Source of the DNA: an uncultured Alphaproteobacteria bacterium
Lineage (GTDB): Bacteria > Pseudomonadota > Alphaproteobacteria > RF32 > CAG-239
Length of the DNA stretch: 64,000 nt
Assembly (NCBI GenBank): GCA_944390275.1
Contig: CALXPL010000005.1
Location: 1-64,000 of the forward strand
Direction: 5' to 3'
How positions within the stretch are numbered: the stretch's first letter is position 1; each line of letters opens with the position of its first letter. Made by a program: the position numbers and the translations under genes. Under the pieces are notes generated by a model that was not told the origin of the DNA, searched no databases, and worked only from the letters and a program-made list of their open reading frames with translations. Below are positions 17,231 to 26,293 of the stretch, one piece after another.

Positions 17231-17806
17231 ATGAATATTGATGTATATGTGGGATATATTTCGGGATATTTGAATAAAACCGAAGTCAAAACGGTAAAAG
17301 AATCGATTGCCGATTTTGTTAAAAGACAAGGGGGGATTATTGAGACTTTTGTCTTTGGTGGTTTTATGTCTTTGACTTCTCATCTTTCTCAAAATGTAAA
17401 AGGTATTGTGGCTTGCAATATTAGTAGTTTAGGAGCTTCTTTAGAGGATATTAAAACTTGTTTGCTTTTCTGCTGTCATCATAATTTGCAACTGATGACA
17501 CTTGAAGACGGTTATTGTTTTAATCAAAAAAATTTGACGGATTTGTTCTTTCAGAATCTTGATGTCGTTTTGGATATTCGTCGTAATCTCATTTCTCAAA
17601 ATACAAAAAGAGTTTTGCAAGAAAAAAAGAAATCGGGAATTGCTCTCGGACGGAAAGTCGGTTCAAAATTTCCTAAAAAATTAGCCGGACATGAAACAGA
17701 GATTAAACAACTTATGAGTCAATATGTGTCGAAAACAGAAATAGCGCAGAGGTTTCATGTTACCCGTGCGACGCTCTATAATTTTATTCGTGAAAATCAA
17801 CTGTGA
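17231..17806 (+). CDS. Degenerate serine recombinase-like protein, probable DNA-binding regulator
   Basis: 191 residues from the ATG at 17231 (AAAGG seven bases upstream; an earlier in-frame ATG at 17192 lacks a ribosome site). The second half matches the resolvase/invertase family well: RNLISQNTKRVLQEKKKSGI, GRKVGSKFPKK, then a helix-turn-helix EIAQRFHVTRATLYNFI. The N-terminal catalytic part is altered by eye: the usual GYxRVS is GYISGY and the SxLxRxGR motif reads CNISSLGAS, so the nucleophilic Ser and catalytic Arg residues seem lost. It sits ten bases before the first glycosyltransferase. A non-catalytic regulator of the locus is inferred. Confidence 0.75.
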   Translation: MNIDVYVGYISGYLNKTEVKTVKESIADFVKRQGGIIETFVFGGFMSLTSHLSQNVKGIVACNISSLGASLEDIKTCLLFCCHHNLQLMTLEDGYCFNQKNLTDLFFQNLDVVLDIRRNLISQNTKRVLQEKKKSGIALGRKVGSKFPKKLAGHETEIKQLMSQYVSKTEIAQRFHVTRATLYNFIRENQL

Positions 17807-17816
17807 AGGATAAGAT

Positions 17817-18806
17817 ATGCCTAAAATTTCAGTAATTATGCCGGTTTATAATACAAAAGAAGAATATTTACGCGAGGCTATCGAAAGTATTTTGACACAA
17901 ACTTATTCTGATTTTGAGTTTTTGATTGTTGATGATGCGTCAACTTGTGATGTGGCATCAATTATTAAATCTTATGATGATAAGCGAATTTGTTTTTATC
18001 AAATGCTGCAAAATAAAGGTGCGGCAGAGACAAGAAATTTTGCCATTTCACAAGCAAAAAGCACGTATTTAGCATTTATGGATTCCGATGATGTCGCTGT
18101 GAAAGAGCGTTTTGCCAAACAGATAAAATTTTTTGAAAATAATCCAGAAGTCGGATGTTTGGGGACTTATGTTGAATTTATCGGAGATGATAAAGATTCA
18201 TTACGTTTTCCCAGTTTGACTGAACATGAAGAGTTGGAAGCTTATTTGGTTTTTCAAGGTTGCGCTTTTTGCCAATCTTCAATTATGTTAAAAAAAGAAA
18301 TTTTGGATAAATATAATTTGAAATATAAAACAGAGTATATTCCGGCGGAAGATAATGCCTTGTGGTTGGATTTAGTCGGAAAAACTAAATTTGCCGTTAT
18401 TCCGGAGGTGTTGTTATATTATCGCTATTATGCCGATAATATTTCACATCGTCAAAAAGCAGAACAAATTGAAAGTATGGAACGGGCAAAATTTGAGGTT
18501 ATTCAACGTTATTGTGAAATTCCGGAATTTGACCGAGAGTTGTTTGTAAAATTTATACAACAGAAGACGTTATCAGCACAAGAAATCAGAATTTTAAGTG
18601 CTCAATTAAAAAATTATGTGAAAGGTCTTAAGGATAAAAAAGTTACCGAAGTTTATGACATGATACGCACTTGTTTTCAAAAACAATATTATCGTGTTCG
18701 AGGTCTTTCAGGGCAACTTGCTTTATTCCAATCACCATTAAATGAAATGTTGAAAATAAGCACAATCTTTCGGGTCTTTTGCTTTGTTACAAGGGGAATT
18801 TTGTAA
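17817..18806 (+). CDS. Family 2 glycosyltransferase
   Basis: 329 residues. A GT-A domain fills the first two thirds: ISVIMPVYNTKEEYL, LIVDDASTCD with the nucleotide-binding Asp pair, NKGAAETRNFAI, and MDSDDVA as the DxD metal site. PAEDNALWLDL is the usual ED motif with the catalytic base. The C-terminal 120 residues are helical. It probably transfers a sugar onto a lipid-linked surface glycan. First enzyme gene of the polysaccharide cluster, very AT-rich. Confidence 0.88.
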   Translation: MPKISVIMPVYNTKEEYLREAIESILTQTYSDFEFLIVDDASTCDVASIIKSYDDKRICFYQMLQNKGAAETRNFAISQAKSTYLAFMDSDDVAVKERFAKQIKFFENNPEVGCLGTYVEFIGDDKDSLRFPSLTEHEELEAYLVFQGCAFCQSSIMLKKEILDKYNLKYKTEYIPAEDNALWLDLVGKTKFAVIPEVLLYYRYYADNISHRQKAEQIESMERAKFEVIQRYCEIPEFDRELFVKFIQQKTLSAQEIRILSAQLKNYVKGLKDKKVTEVYDMIRTCFQKQYYRVRGLSGQLALFQSPLNEMLKISTIFRVFCFVTRGIL

Positions 18807-18892
18807 TGAAATCGATATTGATTACTGGAGGAGCTGGTTTTATAGAGAATACTTTTGTAATACAAAATTTTTGGTTCATGTTGTTTAGTTAA
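18806..18892 (+). pseudogene. Remnant of an NAD-dependent sugar epimerase/dehydratase
   Basis: A 28-codon frame starting on the last base of the preceding stop. It encodes MKSILITGGAGFIENTF and then runs into unrelated sequence and a stop. ITGGAGFI is the Rossmann glycine loop of extended SDR enzymes such as RmlB or GalE (usually GGAGFIG), so this is the start of a deleted gene left by rearrangement of the locus. A short functional peptide is unlikely. Confidence 0.7.
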
Positions 18893-18901
18893 CGGAGTTT
18901 A

Positions 18902-19651
18902 ATGATGTTAAATATAGTTATTCCGATGGCAGGTCGTGGAAGTCGTTTTGCTGAGGCTGGGTATAAATATCCTAAACCTTTGATTCCGGTTCATGGTAAA
19001 CCAATGATACAAGTTGTTGTTGAAAATTTAACACCGGAGTGTGAACATTGTTTTATTTTTATTTGTCAAAATCAACATATTCAAGAATATGATTTGAAAA
19101 ATAAGTTAAATTCTTTAGCGAAAAATGTTGAAATTATTGGCATTGACGGAATTACAGAAGGACAAGTTTGTACTGTTCTTAAAGCGAAGGATTTAATTAA
19201 TAATAATGAGCCATTAATGACAGCTAATTCTGACCAATATATTGATTTTAATATTAATGATTATTTAGCTGATATGAATGATCGTAATCTAGATGGATTG
19301 ATAATGACAATGAAAGCTAATGATCCGAAATGGTCTTATGCTAAAACTGATAAAGATGGTTTTGTGATAGAAACAGCAGAAAAAAAAGTTATTTCAGAAG
19401 ATGCTACTGTCGGAATTTTTAACTTTCGCCATGGTAAAGATTTAATTTCTTCAGCAGAACAAATGATTGCCGATAATCTTCGCGTTAATAATGAGTTTTA
19501 TACCTGCCCCTGTTATAATTATTTAATCAAAGAAGGTAAAAAAATCGGTGTTTATAGTATAGGAGAAGAATATAACGGAATGTATGGTCTTGGTATCCCT
19601 AAAGATTTGGAGTTTTTCTTGAACCATCCTATTTCTGAGAAGGTTAAGTAA
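18902..19651 (+). CDS. Sugar-phosphate nucleotidyltransferase-like protein 1
   Basis: 249 residues. The N-terminus IPMAGRGSRFAEAGYKYPKP followed by LIPVHGKPMIQVVVE is the GxGxRF and PKxLxxxxxKP signature of the nucleotidyltransferase fold. ITEGQVCTVL and NSDQYIDF supply the usual metal-binding Asp region. This family activates sugars or alditol phosphates as NDP derivatives. ACGGAG precedes the ATG. It overlaps the next gene by one base and is homologous to the product at 20911-21642. Substrate unknown. Confidence 0.85.
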   Translation: MMLNIVIPMAGRGSRFAEAGYKYPKPLIPVHGKPMIQVVVENLTPECEHCFIFICQNQHIQEYDLKNKLNSLAKNVEIIGIDGITEGQVCTVLKAKDLINNNEPLMTANSDQYIDFNINDYLADMNDRNLDGLIMTMKANDPKWSYAKTDKDGFVIETAEKKVISEDATVGIFNFRHGKDLISSAEQMIADNLRVNNEFYTCPCYNYLIKEGKKIGVYSIGEEYNGMYGLGIPKDLEFFLNHPISEKVK

Positions 19652-20280
19652 TGCAAATATTATCACATAGAGGTTTTTGGTTAAAACCAGAAGAAAAAAA
19701 TAAACGTGACGCTTTTATTCGTTCCTTTGATGCCGGAATGGGTACAGAAACAGATTTAAGAGATATTTGTGGAAAGATTGTTATATCTCATGATATGCCT
19801 AAAGGAGATGAAATATCCTTTGAAGAAGTTTTACAATTAATGAATGGACGTAATTTGCCGTTAGCCTTGAATATTAAAGCTGATGGGCAAGCTGAAGCTA
19901 TTAAAGCCTTGCTGAAAAAATATAATCATACTAACTATTTTTGTTTTGATATGTCTATTCCTGATATGGTTGTGCAGATTAAATCTAGTTTGAATGTTTT
20001 TGGCGGTAAGAGTGATATCTTAGCGCAAATTGTTTTGTTTGATGAAGTATCTGGAATTTGGCTGGATAGTTTTTATTCAGATTGGTTTTCTGCTTCTGAT
20101 ATTGATGAATTGATAAATCAAGGTAAAAAAGTTTGTATTGTTTCTGCAGATTTACATCAACGCGATACAAAAAAGCAGTGGGATATTATTAAGTCATGTT
20201 CTAGTTTTGAAAATGATACACTTTTATTGTGTACAGATTATCCCTTAAAAGCAAAGGAGTTTTTTCATGACAAAAATTAA
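19651..20280 (+). CDS. GDPD/PI-PLC-like phosphodiesterase fold protein
   Basis: 209 residues. MQILSHRGFW provides the first catalytic His-Arg, GTETDLRD the Glu-x-Asp metal ligands, and IVISHD the second His, the pattern of glycerophosphodiester phosphodiesterases. The protein is short and lacks a signal peptide, so it acts in the cytoplasm. Its position between two nucleotidyltransferases and a HAD enzyme suggests metabolism of a phosphate-linked sugar or glycerol precursor of the glycan (inference). Confidence 0.75.
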   Translation: MQILSHRGFWLKPEEKNKRDAFIRSFDAGMGTETDLRDICGKIVISHDMPKGDEISFEEVLQLMNGRNLPLALNIKADGQAEAIKALLKKYNHTNYFCFDMSIPDMVVQIKSSLNVFGGKSDILAQIVLFDEVSGIWLDSFYSDWFSASDIDELINQGKKVCIVSADLHQRDTKKQWDIIKSCSSFENDTLLLCTDYPLKAKEFFHDKN

Positions 20281-20911
20281 GGCGATTATATTTGATATGG
20301 ACGGCGTATTGATTGAAGCAAAAGATTGGCATTATGAGGCACTGAATCAAGCCTTAGAGCTTTTTGGATATAAAATTTCAAGATATGAGCACTTAGTTAC
20401 TTTTGACGGGTTACCGACGAAGAAAAAATTAGAGATGTTGTCTATGGAAAGGGGGTTACCTAAAGGATTACACAAATTTATTAACCATATGAAACAAATT
20501 TATACAATGGAACATGTTTATATGAAGTGTAAGCCTTTATTTTGCCATCAATACGCTTTGTCTAAACTAAAGAGTGAAGGATATAAACTAGCCCTTGGTT
20601 CAAATTCTGTTCGCATTACAATTGATATGATGCTTGGAAAAGCAGATTTGATGAAGTATATGGACTTTACCTTGTCTAATCAAGATGTCAAAAAATCTAA
20701 ACCTGATCCTGAAATTTATAATACTGCTATTGTTCGATTGGGATTTAAGCCCGAAGAATGTTTGATTGTAGAAGATAATCCTAATGGTGTGAAAGCCGCT
20801 TTGGCAAGTGGGGCTAATTTGTTGAAAGTTGAAACTGTTTATGATGTAAATTATCAAAATATTCGTAACCGAATTAATGAGATAGAGTTGAATCAAAAGG
20901 AGGTTGCCTAA
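20267..20911 (+). CDS. HAD-family phosphatase or phosphomutase
   Basis: 214 residues, overlapping the previous gene by 14 bases. Motif I is IIFDMDGVLIE, motif II LALGSNS, the motif III Lys is in KKSKPDPEIY, and motif IV is CLIVEDNPNGVKAA. The helical cap after residue 20 is that of the beta-phosphoglucomutase-like subfamily. It probably removes or shifts a phosphate on the precursor handled by the adjacent nucleotidyltransferases. Confidence 0.87.
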   Translation: MTKIKAIIFDMDGVLIEAKDWHYEALNQALELFGYKISRYEHLVTFDGLPTKKKLEMLSMERGLPKGLHKFINHMKQIYTMEHVYMKCKPLFCHQYALSKLKSEGYKLALGSNSVRITIDMMLGKADLMKYMDFTLSNQDVKKSKPDPEIYNTAIVRLGFKPEECLIVEDNPNGVKAALASGANLLKVETVYDVNYQNIRNRINEIELNQKEVA

Positions 20912-21642
20912 TGAATATTGTTGTTTTAATGGCAGGAGCCGGAAAAGATTTTGAAGAACAAGGGCATTCTTATCCGAAATATTTGCTTGAAATTCAGAAT
21001 AAGCCAATTATTCAACGTGTTGTCGAATCTTTAGAGAATTTGGGAGATAATATTATTTGTATTATTCGTAAAGAAGATCAAGAAAAGTTTTTTCTTGGTG
21101 ATATGATGAAAATTTTATGTCCTCAAGTTAAAATTATTATGGTTGAAAACATTACTAAAGGTGCTGTGTGTACAGCTTTATTTGCAATCGAAGAAATTAA
21201 TAATGAAGATGAACTTCTTGTAATTAATGGTGATCAATTAATTAAAGCAAATCTTTATAGCGCTATTGCTGATTTTAGAAATAGAAATTTGGATGGCGGA
21301 ATTTTGACTTTTAAATCTGTGCATCCGCGATGGAGTTTTGTTGCTTTAGATGAAAATAATTTGGTTATAGAAACCAGCGAAAAACGTCCAATTTCCAATA
21401 ATGCTACTGCCGGGTGCTACTATTATGCTCATGGTAAAGATTTTGTTGAATCTTGTTTTAATGTGATTGAAAAAAATGAGAGCTTAAATGGAATATACTA
21501 TATTAGCTCAACTTACAATGAAATGATTTTAGAACAAAAAAAGATTGGTATATATGAAATTTCTCGTAAGGATTATATATCTTTTTCAAATTATCAAATG
21601 TATGAAAGTTATCTTTCTCATCGCAAAGGTGGAGTGGAGTAA
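20911..21642 (+). CDS. Sugar-phosphate nucleotidyltransferase-like protein 2
   Basis: 243 residues; paralogue of the protein at 18902. MNIVVLMAGAGKDFEEQGHS followed by YPKYLLEIQNKP aligns with the same signature, but GAGKDF replaces GRGSRF, so the usual Arg of the nucleotide loop is missing and specificity or activity may differ. ITKGAVCTAL and NGDQLI are retained. Overlaps its neighbour by one base. Confidence 0.82.
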   Translation: MNIVVLMAGAGKDFEEQGHSYPKYLLEIQNKPIIQRVVESLENLGDNIICIIRKEDQEKFFLGDMMKILCPQVKIIMVENITKGAVCTALFAIEEINNEDELLVINGDQLIKANLYSAIADFRNRNLDGGILTFKSVHPRWSFVALDENNLVIETSEKRPISNNATAGCYYYAHGKDFVESCFNVIEKNESLNGIYYISSTYNEMILEQKKIGIYEISRKDYISFSNYQMYESYLSHRKGGVE

Positions 21643-22704
21643 ATGAAGGAAAGAAATTTAAGTATTGATTTTTTGAAGTTTGTTTTTACACTGATTATTG
21701 TTGCTTTTCATTCGATTTATTCTTTGAAAAATATTAATTCATATTATTCAAATTTGTGGAATTGTGTTCGTGAAGCATATATTATTGTTGATTTTTTCTT
21801 TGTTATTTCAGGGTATTTTTTATGGAAAAAAATTTTTAATTCTCCTGATATAACAATAGAATGTTTTTTAAAAAAAAGATTTTTTCGGTTATGGCCGAAC
21901 CTTGCATTATCAATTGTTTTATTTATTATATCTACTATGTTTTTTGTCGATATAAACTTTAGAATTTCTTATGAAGAAGTTATTCCAAACTTATTGTTAA
22001 TTCCAATTCCTAATTTTTATCACATCGTACCTATAAATATTGCTTCATGGTATGTATATGTTTTATTGTGGCTATCTGTATTTTATTTTTCCTTATCTAA
22101 AATTTTGTCTCAACAGGTATTTTTATTCATAACTTCTCTTCTTGTTTTTTTCTCTTTGTCAATAGTATTGTCTTATCCTAATGCTCAATTAGGAATGTGG
22201 GATAAAAATTATTTACATTTGTTTAATGGTGGTTTTCTTCGAGGAATATATGGACTTGGTTTGGGAATTATTATTGGTTATTGTACATCAAAATCTGTAG
22301 TCACTGTAACTACATCAAATAAAATTCATTTCTTTTATTCTATTTTTGAAATAATTTTATTTTCGATGTTGATTTATTATATGCTGTTTTCAGAAGTTAA
22401 ATTGCATTATAATTTCAATTATTTATTTATGTTTATCGGTTTGTTTTTTTGCTTAATTTATCAACGAGGTATTTTGAGCAATTTTATTAATCGATTAACG
22501 TTTTTGAATAAAGTTTATTCTTATAGTTACTCTATTTATGTTATGCAAATTTTTTCGTTTCAATTTTTTCCAAAGATTTTTTCTCAATTAGATGTTGTAG
22601 GAATAAACTATCTTTTGTTTTCAATTGTTGCAATATTAATACTTGGCATTGTTGGACAAGAATTTATTAATTTAATTTTAAGGAAGTACTATGAAAATTG
22701 CTAA
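21643..22704 (+). CDS. Acyltransferase 3 family membrane protein
   Basis: 353 residues with about ten membrane segments. N-terminal RNLSIDFLKFVFTLIIVAFH is the conserved start of OafA/acyltransferase-3 proteins, with the His in the first helix. FFFVISGYFLWKK and the RFFRLWPNLALS segment are the other family motifs. It would O-acylate, commonly O-acetylate, a sugar of the surface polysaccharide at the inner membrane. Confidence 0.88.
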   Translation: MKERNLSIDFLKFVFTLIIVAFHSIYSLKNINSYYSNLWNCVREAYIIVDFFFVISGYFLWKKIFNSPDITIECFLKKRFFRLWPNLALSIVLFIISTMFFVDINFRISYEEVIPNLLLIPIPNFYHIVPINIASWYVYVLLWLSVFYFSLSKILSQQVFLFITSLLVFFSLSIVLSYPNAQLGMWDKNYLHLFNGGFLRGIYGLGLGIIIGYCTSKSVVTVTTSNKIHFFYSIFEIILFSMLIYYMLFSEVKLHYNFNYLFMFIGLFFCLIYQRGILSNFINRLTFLNKVYSYSYSIYVMQIFSFQFFPKIFSQLDVVGINYLLFSIVAILILGIVGQEFINLILRKYYENC

Positions 22705-23014
22705 GTTACAAAATATGTTTAAAGGTTGGTTTATTGGTAATTTTGAGCCAAGTTTACTAAAAACAAATGATGTTGAAGTCGCTGTTAAAACATATAAAAA
22801 GGGGGATTATGAAGCAAAACATTATCATAAAGTTGCTACAGAATTTACTTGTATTATTAGTGGCAGAGTAAAAATGAATGGAATTGAATATGAGGCTGGA
22901 GATATTATTGTGATGGAACCTAATGAAGTTACGGATTTTGAATGTTTGGTTGATGGAACAACAAACGTTGTTGTTAAATTTCCCGGTGCTAATAATGATA
23001 AATATGAGGCCTAA
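22691..23014 (+). CDS. Small cupin-domain protein
   Basis: 107 residues, overlapping the acyltransferase by 14 bases. A single cupin barrel: AKHYHKVATEFTCIISGRVK carries the HxH and E metal ligands of motif 1, and AGDIIVMEPNEVTDFEC resembles motif 2, though its final His is not where expected. Such small cupins in glycan loci often act on nucleotide sugars. The specific reaction is unknown. Confidence 0.78.
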   Translation: MKIAKLQNMFKGWFIGNFEPSLLKTNDVEVAVKTYKKGDYEAKHYHKVATEFTCIISGRVKMNGIEYEAGDIIVMEPNEVTDFECLVDGTTNVVVKFPGANNDKYEA

Positions 23015-23015
23015 A

Positions 23016-25016
23016 ATGGTGAAGTGTAATAATATAAAAATGCAAGATATATCAGTAGTAGTTCAAGGTGCTATTGATCCTATCAATACTCTTAAATGTC
23101 TTAAAAGTATTAGAAAACATTTACCTGATGCTGAAATTATTTTATCGACATGGAAAGGAAGTAATGTTTCTAATCTTGATTTTGATCATCTTATTTTGAA
23201 TGATGATCCTGGTGCTTTTGATATGAGCCCTTGGGAGAAAAATAATGTAAAACGTCAAATCTATTCAACACTTCAAGGAATAAAAAAAAGCAAAAGAAAA
23301 TATGTGTTGAAAATTCGTAGTGATATGGAACTTTTAAGTCCTAAATTTTTAAACTACTTTGATAAGTTTAATCATTATAATGATGAATGGCATTTTTTAG
23401 ATAAGAAGATTATTATTCCGTCTATGGTGAGTCGTGATCCTAGAGTATGGGAATCTCCTATGTGCCCTTCAGATTGGTGCTCTTTTGGATTGAAAACAGA
23501 TATGCTGAAATTGTGGGATATTAAATTTCCTACAAAAAAAGATGAGGAATGGTTTAAACTAAACCCCAGACCTGAGAGTGTACGGAAGATATATCCCGCT
23601 TTGGAAGCTCGTTATAATCCAGAGCAATTTATATGGATTGGTTTTGTTAGTAAGTATAAAAAAAATTTACATACCCATCATATGTTTGATGTAAATGAAA
23701 AATCTATTGAAGAGACATTGTTTAGTTTTGCTAATAATTTAATTATAATTTCTGAAAAACAATTTGGCATTAAATTTTTAAAGCCATATCGTAAAGGATC
23801 TGATAGATGGCATATTATAACTTATAATGATTTTTTAAGAATTTATAATCAATATGCAAATGGTAAAAAATTTATTTTTCCAATAGATTGGCAAAGAATT
23901 TTGTTATTAAAATATTGCAAAAAATCAATTGAACGTCTTTTTCAAAGAGCAAAAAATGAACGTAAGGTTGCTGTTTTTTTAGAAACAGAGTTATCTTCTT
24001 ATTTTCCCCTTCTATATTTTATATTTAAGCCTTTTGTTGCATTATTGCAAATGTATGAGAAAAAAAGACCTGCTGAGTTGTGGTGGAAGGTTGATGATAC
24101 AAAAAAGCCCTATTTTAGTTTGATGATTCCTACTCATGGTAATTTGAAGTATTTAAAACAGGTTTTTGATTGTTTAAAAATACAGACTTATAAAGATTTT
24201 GAAGTGGTTATTTCTGATGACTCACCTTCTTTAAAAATACGTCAAAAAATAAAAGAAATGCTTGTTGACTTTCATCAGGCTACGGGACAGGATATTAAAT
24301 ATATTTTTTCTCATGAAAATTTAGGACAAAGTAAAAATACGAATCAAGGGCTTAATCATATTCGGGGTAAATGGGTAAGAATTTTACATTCTGATGATTT
24401 AATTTCTCCTATCCTTTTGCAATTAGAATATAACCTTATCCAAGAGAATCCCTTTACAATAGCTTTATTTCATAATACTGTTAATTTTCATAATAATATA
24501 GATTATACTGTTTCAAATGATAATTTTATTTGGCAAGCACATTCTGCGGATTTTATTATACTTAATGCTCTTCATTCACATTGTCCTGTGCCTTCAAGTC
24601 TTTTATTTCAGGCTACTCTTATTAATGAAATAGGTAAGTTTGATCCGTATTATTGTCGTGCTTGTGATTGGGAATTTTGGAGCCGTATTGTTTTATTTGC
24701 TTTGGTTCGTAATAAACAATTAGTCCATATTCAAGATGAAAATGTATTTTATAGACTTCATGAAAATTCAAATTCTAATAAGAAAAAAACTAAATTGAAA
24801 AATTACAAAGAATACGAGAAAATGTCTTATAGCTTTGTACGTAAATTATTTGCATTACCTAAACTACCATTAACACAATTTGAAATTGATTATTTTTTAA
24901 GCAAATCATTTGTTTATAGAAAATTACGTTTATTGAAAGATTATAAAGAATTGCCATTCCTTTGGAAAATTAGGTATTTTTTTAAATTTAAAAAATTGTT
25001 AGAGAAAAGAGGTTAA
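23016..25016 (+). CDS. WavE-like and family 2 glycosyltransferase fusion
   Basis: 666 residues from the ATG at 23016 (GAGG six bases upstream). The N-terminal 300 residues resemble WavE-type LPS proteins: ISVVVQGAID, ILSTWKGSN, YVLKIRSDME and NPEQFIWIGF. From about residue 365 a GT2 domain follows: YFSLMIPTHGNLKYLKQVFD, VVISDDSPSLK, NLGQSKNTNQGLNHIRGKW, ILHSDDLI, and CRACDWEFW as the acceptor-site motif. This looks like a bifunctional transferase adding two residues to the glycan. Confidence 0.82.
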   Translation: MVKCNNIKMQDISVVVQGAIDPINTLKCLKSIRKHLPDAEIILSTWKGSNVSNLDFDHLILNDDPGAFDMSPWEKNNVKRQIYSTLQGIKKSKRKYVLKIRSDMELLSPKFLNYFDKFNHYNDEWHFLDKKIIIPSMVSRDPRVWESPMCPSDWCSFGLKTDMLKLWDIKFPTKKDEEWFKLNPRPESVRKIYPALEARYNPEQFIWIGFVSKYKKNLHTHHMFDVNEKSIEETLFSFANNLIIISEKQFGIKFLKPYRKGSDRWHIITYNDFLRIYNQYANGKKFIFPIDWQRILLLKYCKKSIERLFQRAKNERKVAVFLETELSSYFPLLYFIFKPFVALLQMYEKKRPAELWWKVDDTKKPYFSLMIPTHGNLKYLKQVFDCLKIQTYKDFEVVISDDSPSLKIRQKIKEMLVDFHQATGQDIKYIFSHENLGQSKNTNQGLNHIRGKWVRILHSDDLISPILLQLEYNLIQENPFTIALFHNTVNFHNNIDYTVSNDNFIWQAHSADFIILNALHSHCPVPSSLLFQATLINEIGKFDPYYCRACDWEFWSRIVLFALVRNKQLVHIQDENVFYRLHENSNSNKKKTKLKNYKEYEKMSYSFVRKLFALPKLPLTQFEIDYFLSKSFVYRKLRLLKDYKELPFLWKIRYFFKFKKLLEKRG

Positions 25017-25017
25017 A

Positions 25018-26058
25018 ATGTCTATAATAAAAATGTCTGTTGTTGTTCCTACGCATGGTAGAGTTGATTTGTTTAAAAAAACACTTGATTGTTTGTTAGA
25101 GCAAACTATCCAAAATTTCGAAGTGATTGTAACTGACGATTCTTCATTAAAACAAGAACAAAATCAAATAAAAGCTTTGGTGTCTAAAGCAAAAAATAAT
25201 GGACTTAATGTTAAATATATATTTACAAAGCCAAACTTAAAACAAGCTAGAAATACGAATCAGGGATTAAAAGAAGCAAAAGGTAAATATATGAGAATAT
25301 TACATTCAGATGATGTGTTGGCTCCTAATTGTTTGGAGATGGAAATAAAAGCTTTTGAAACTTATCCTCAATGTAATTTTATAACACATTCCGCAATTAA
25401 TTTTTCAGATAAGATTTCGTTTAATTTAAATGCTTACTTTGGAGTGTTTGATTTAATGAAACAGTGGTTAAATCATAATATTTTTCTTGGCTGTGTACTT
25501 CCAACATCTCTTGCTTTTAAAAGAGAAGTATATGATAGAGTAGGTGGTATGAATGAAAAATATGATTTCCTTTGTGATTGGGATTTTTTCTTTAGAATTT
25601 TGCTTGATGGTTTTAAACGTAATGAATTGACGGCTATATTTTTTTCTAAAGGGCTGGTTGGATGGAGAAATCATAGTAATTCAATAACATCAACAATGTC
25701 TTTAGCTTGTTTTAATGAACATAAACTTTTTATTGATTCTATAATTCCTATTTATAAAAAAAGAAAAATTATTTCATCGAAATTATTGAAACAAAATCTC
25801 CGTGATGCAATAGATTTTCGGTATAATAGAGTTATTGCAGATTATCAAAAATTCCATAATTTTAAACTTCCTTATATTCCTCTTAAATATCATCCAAAGT
25901 ATAAAAAATATATGAAAAAATTAAAAATAAATTATGACGCTTTTATGTATCCAATATTGATTATATTAAAGTGGTGTTTTAGACCTTTAGCTATGTTTTT
26001 GCAGGTGCTAAAACTAATATATTTACTTATTAAATCTTTCGTTTTTAGAAAATGGTAA
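25018..26058 (+). CDS. Family 2 glycosyltransferase
   Basis: 346 residues, one base after the previous stop. MSVVVPTHGRVDLFKKTLDC, VIVTDDSSLK, NLKQARNTNQGLKEAKGKYM and RILHSDDV give a GT-A domain close to the C-terminal half of the upstream fusion, with FLCDWDFFFRILL as the catalytic region. The two are probably duplicates. A hydrophobic C-terminus (near 310-343) may peg it to the membrane. Last gene of the cluster. Confidence 0.87.
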   Translation: MSIIKMSVVVPTHGRVDLFKKTLDCLLEQTIQNFEVIVTDDSSLKQEQNQIKALVSKAKNNGLNVKYIFTKPNLKQARNTNQGLKEAKGKYMRILHSDDVLAPNCLEMEIKAFETYPQCNFITHSAINFSDKISFNLNAYFGVFDLMKQWLNHNIFLGCVLPTSLAFKREVYDRVGGMNEKYDFLCDWDFFFRILLDGFKRNELTAIFFSKGLVGWRNHSNSITSTMSLACFNEHKLFIDSIIPIYKKRKIISSKLLKQNLRDAIDFRYNRVIADYQKFHNFKLPYIPLKYHPKYKKYMKKLKINYDAFMYPILIILKWCFRPLAMFLQVLKLIYLLIKSFVFRKW

Positions 26059-26124
26059 ATGTTTACCGCTAAAATTAAAGCCGTGAGGAGGTTCTTGAAA
26101 AGTTAGTATTCGTTTGTCTCTTCC

Positions 26125-26215
26125 TTTCCCCCTTTCCGTGTGCTCGGAGTAGGGGGCTTTTTATTTCGTGCTCGAAGTAAGGGGCTTTTTATTTCGTGCT
26201 CGAAGTCTCTCACTT
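26125..26215 (+). repeat. Terminator with tandem 33-base duplications
   Basis: CCCCC-TTT-CCG pairs with CGG-AGTA-GGGGG followed by CTTTTT, ending the polysaccharide operon. The distal half (GTGCTCGAAGTAAGGGGC then TTTTTATTTC) is repeated twice more in tandem at about 33-base spacing. Confidence 0.65.
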
Positions 26216-26235
26216 ATTCTTTTTGAAAAGAGTTC

Positions 26236-26264
26236 TTTACTTGTGATAAACTTTCTGGTATAAC
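26236..26264 (+). promoter_or_regulatory. Promoter of small lipoprotein gene
   Basis: TTTACT, 17 bases, TATAAC, 29 bases before the ATG at 26294. Confidence 0.55.
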
Positions 26265-26293
26265 TCGTTTGTTTAATTATAATTATTACTATT

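Noticed and set aside
17231-17806. Phase-variation invertase for the capsule promoter
   Set aside because: Catalytic residues appear missing and no inverted repeats flank a promoter nearby.
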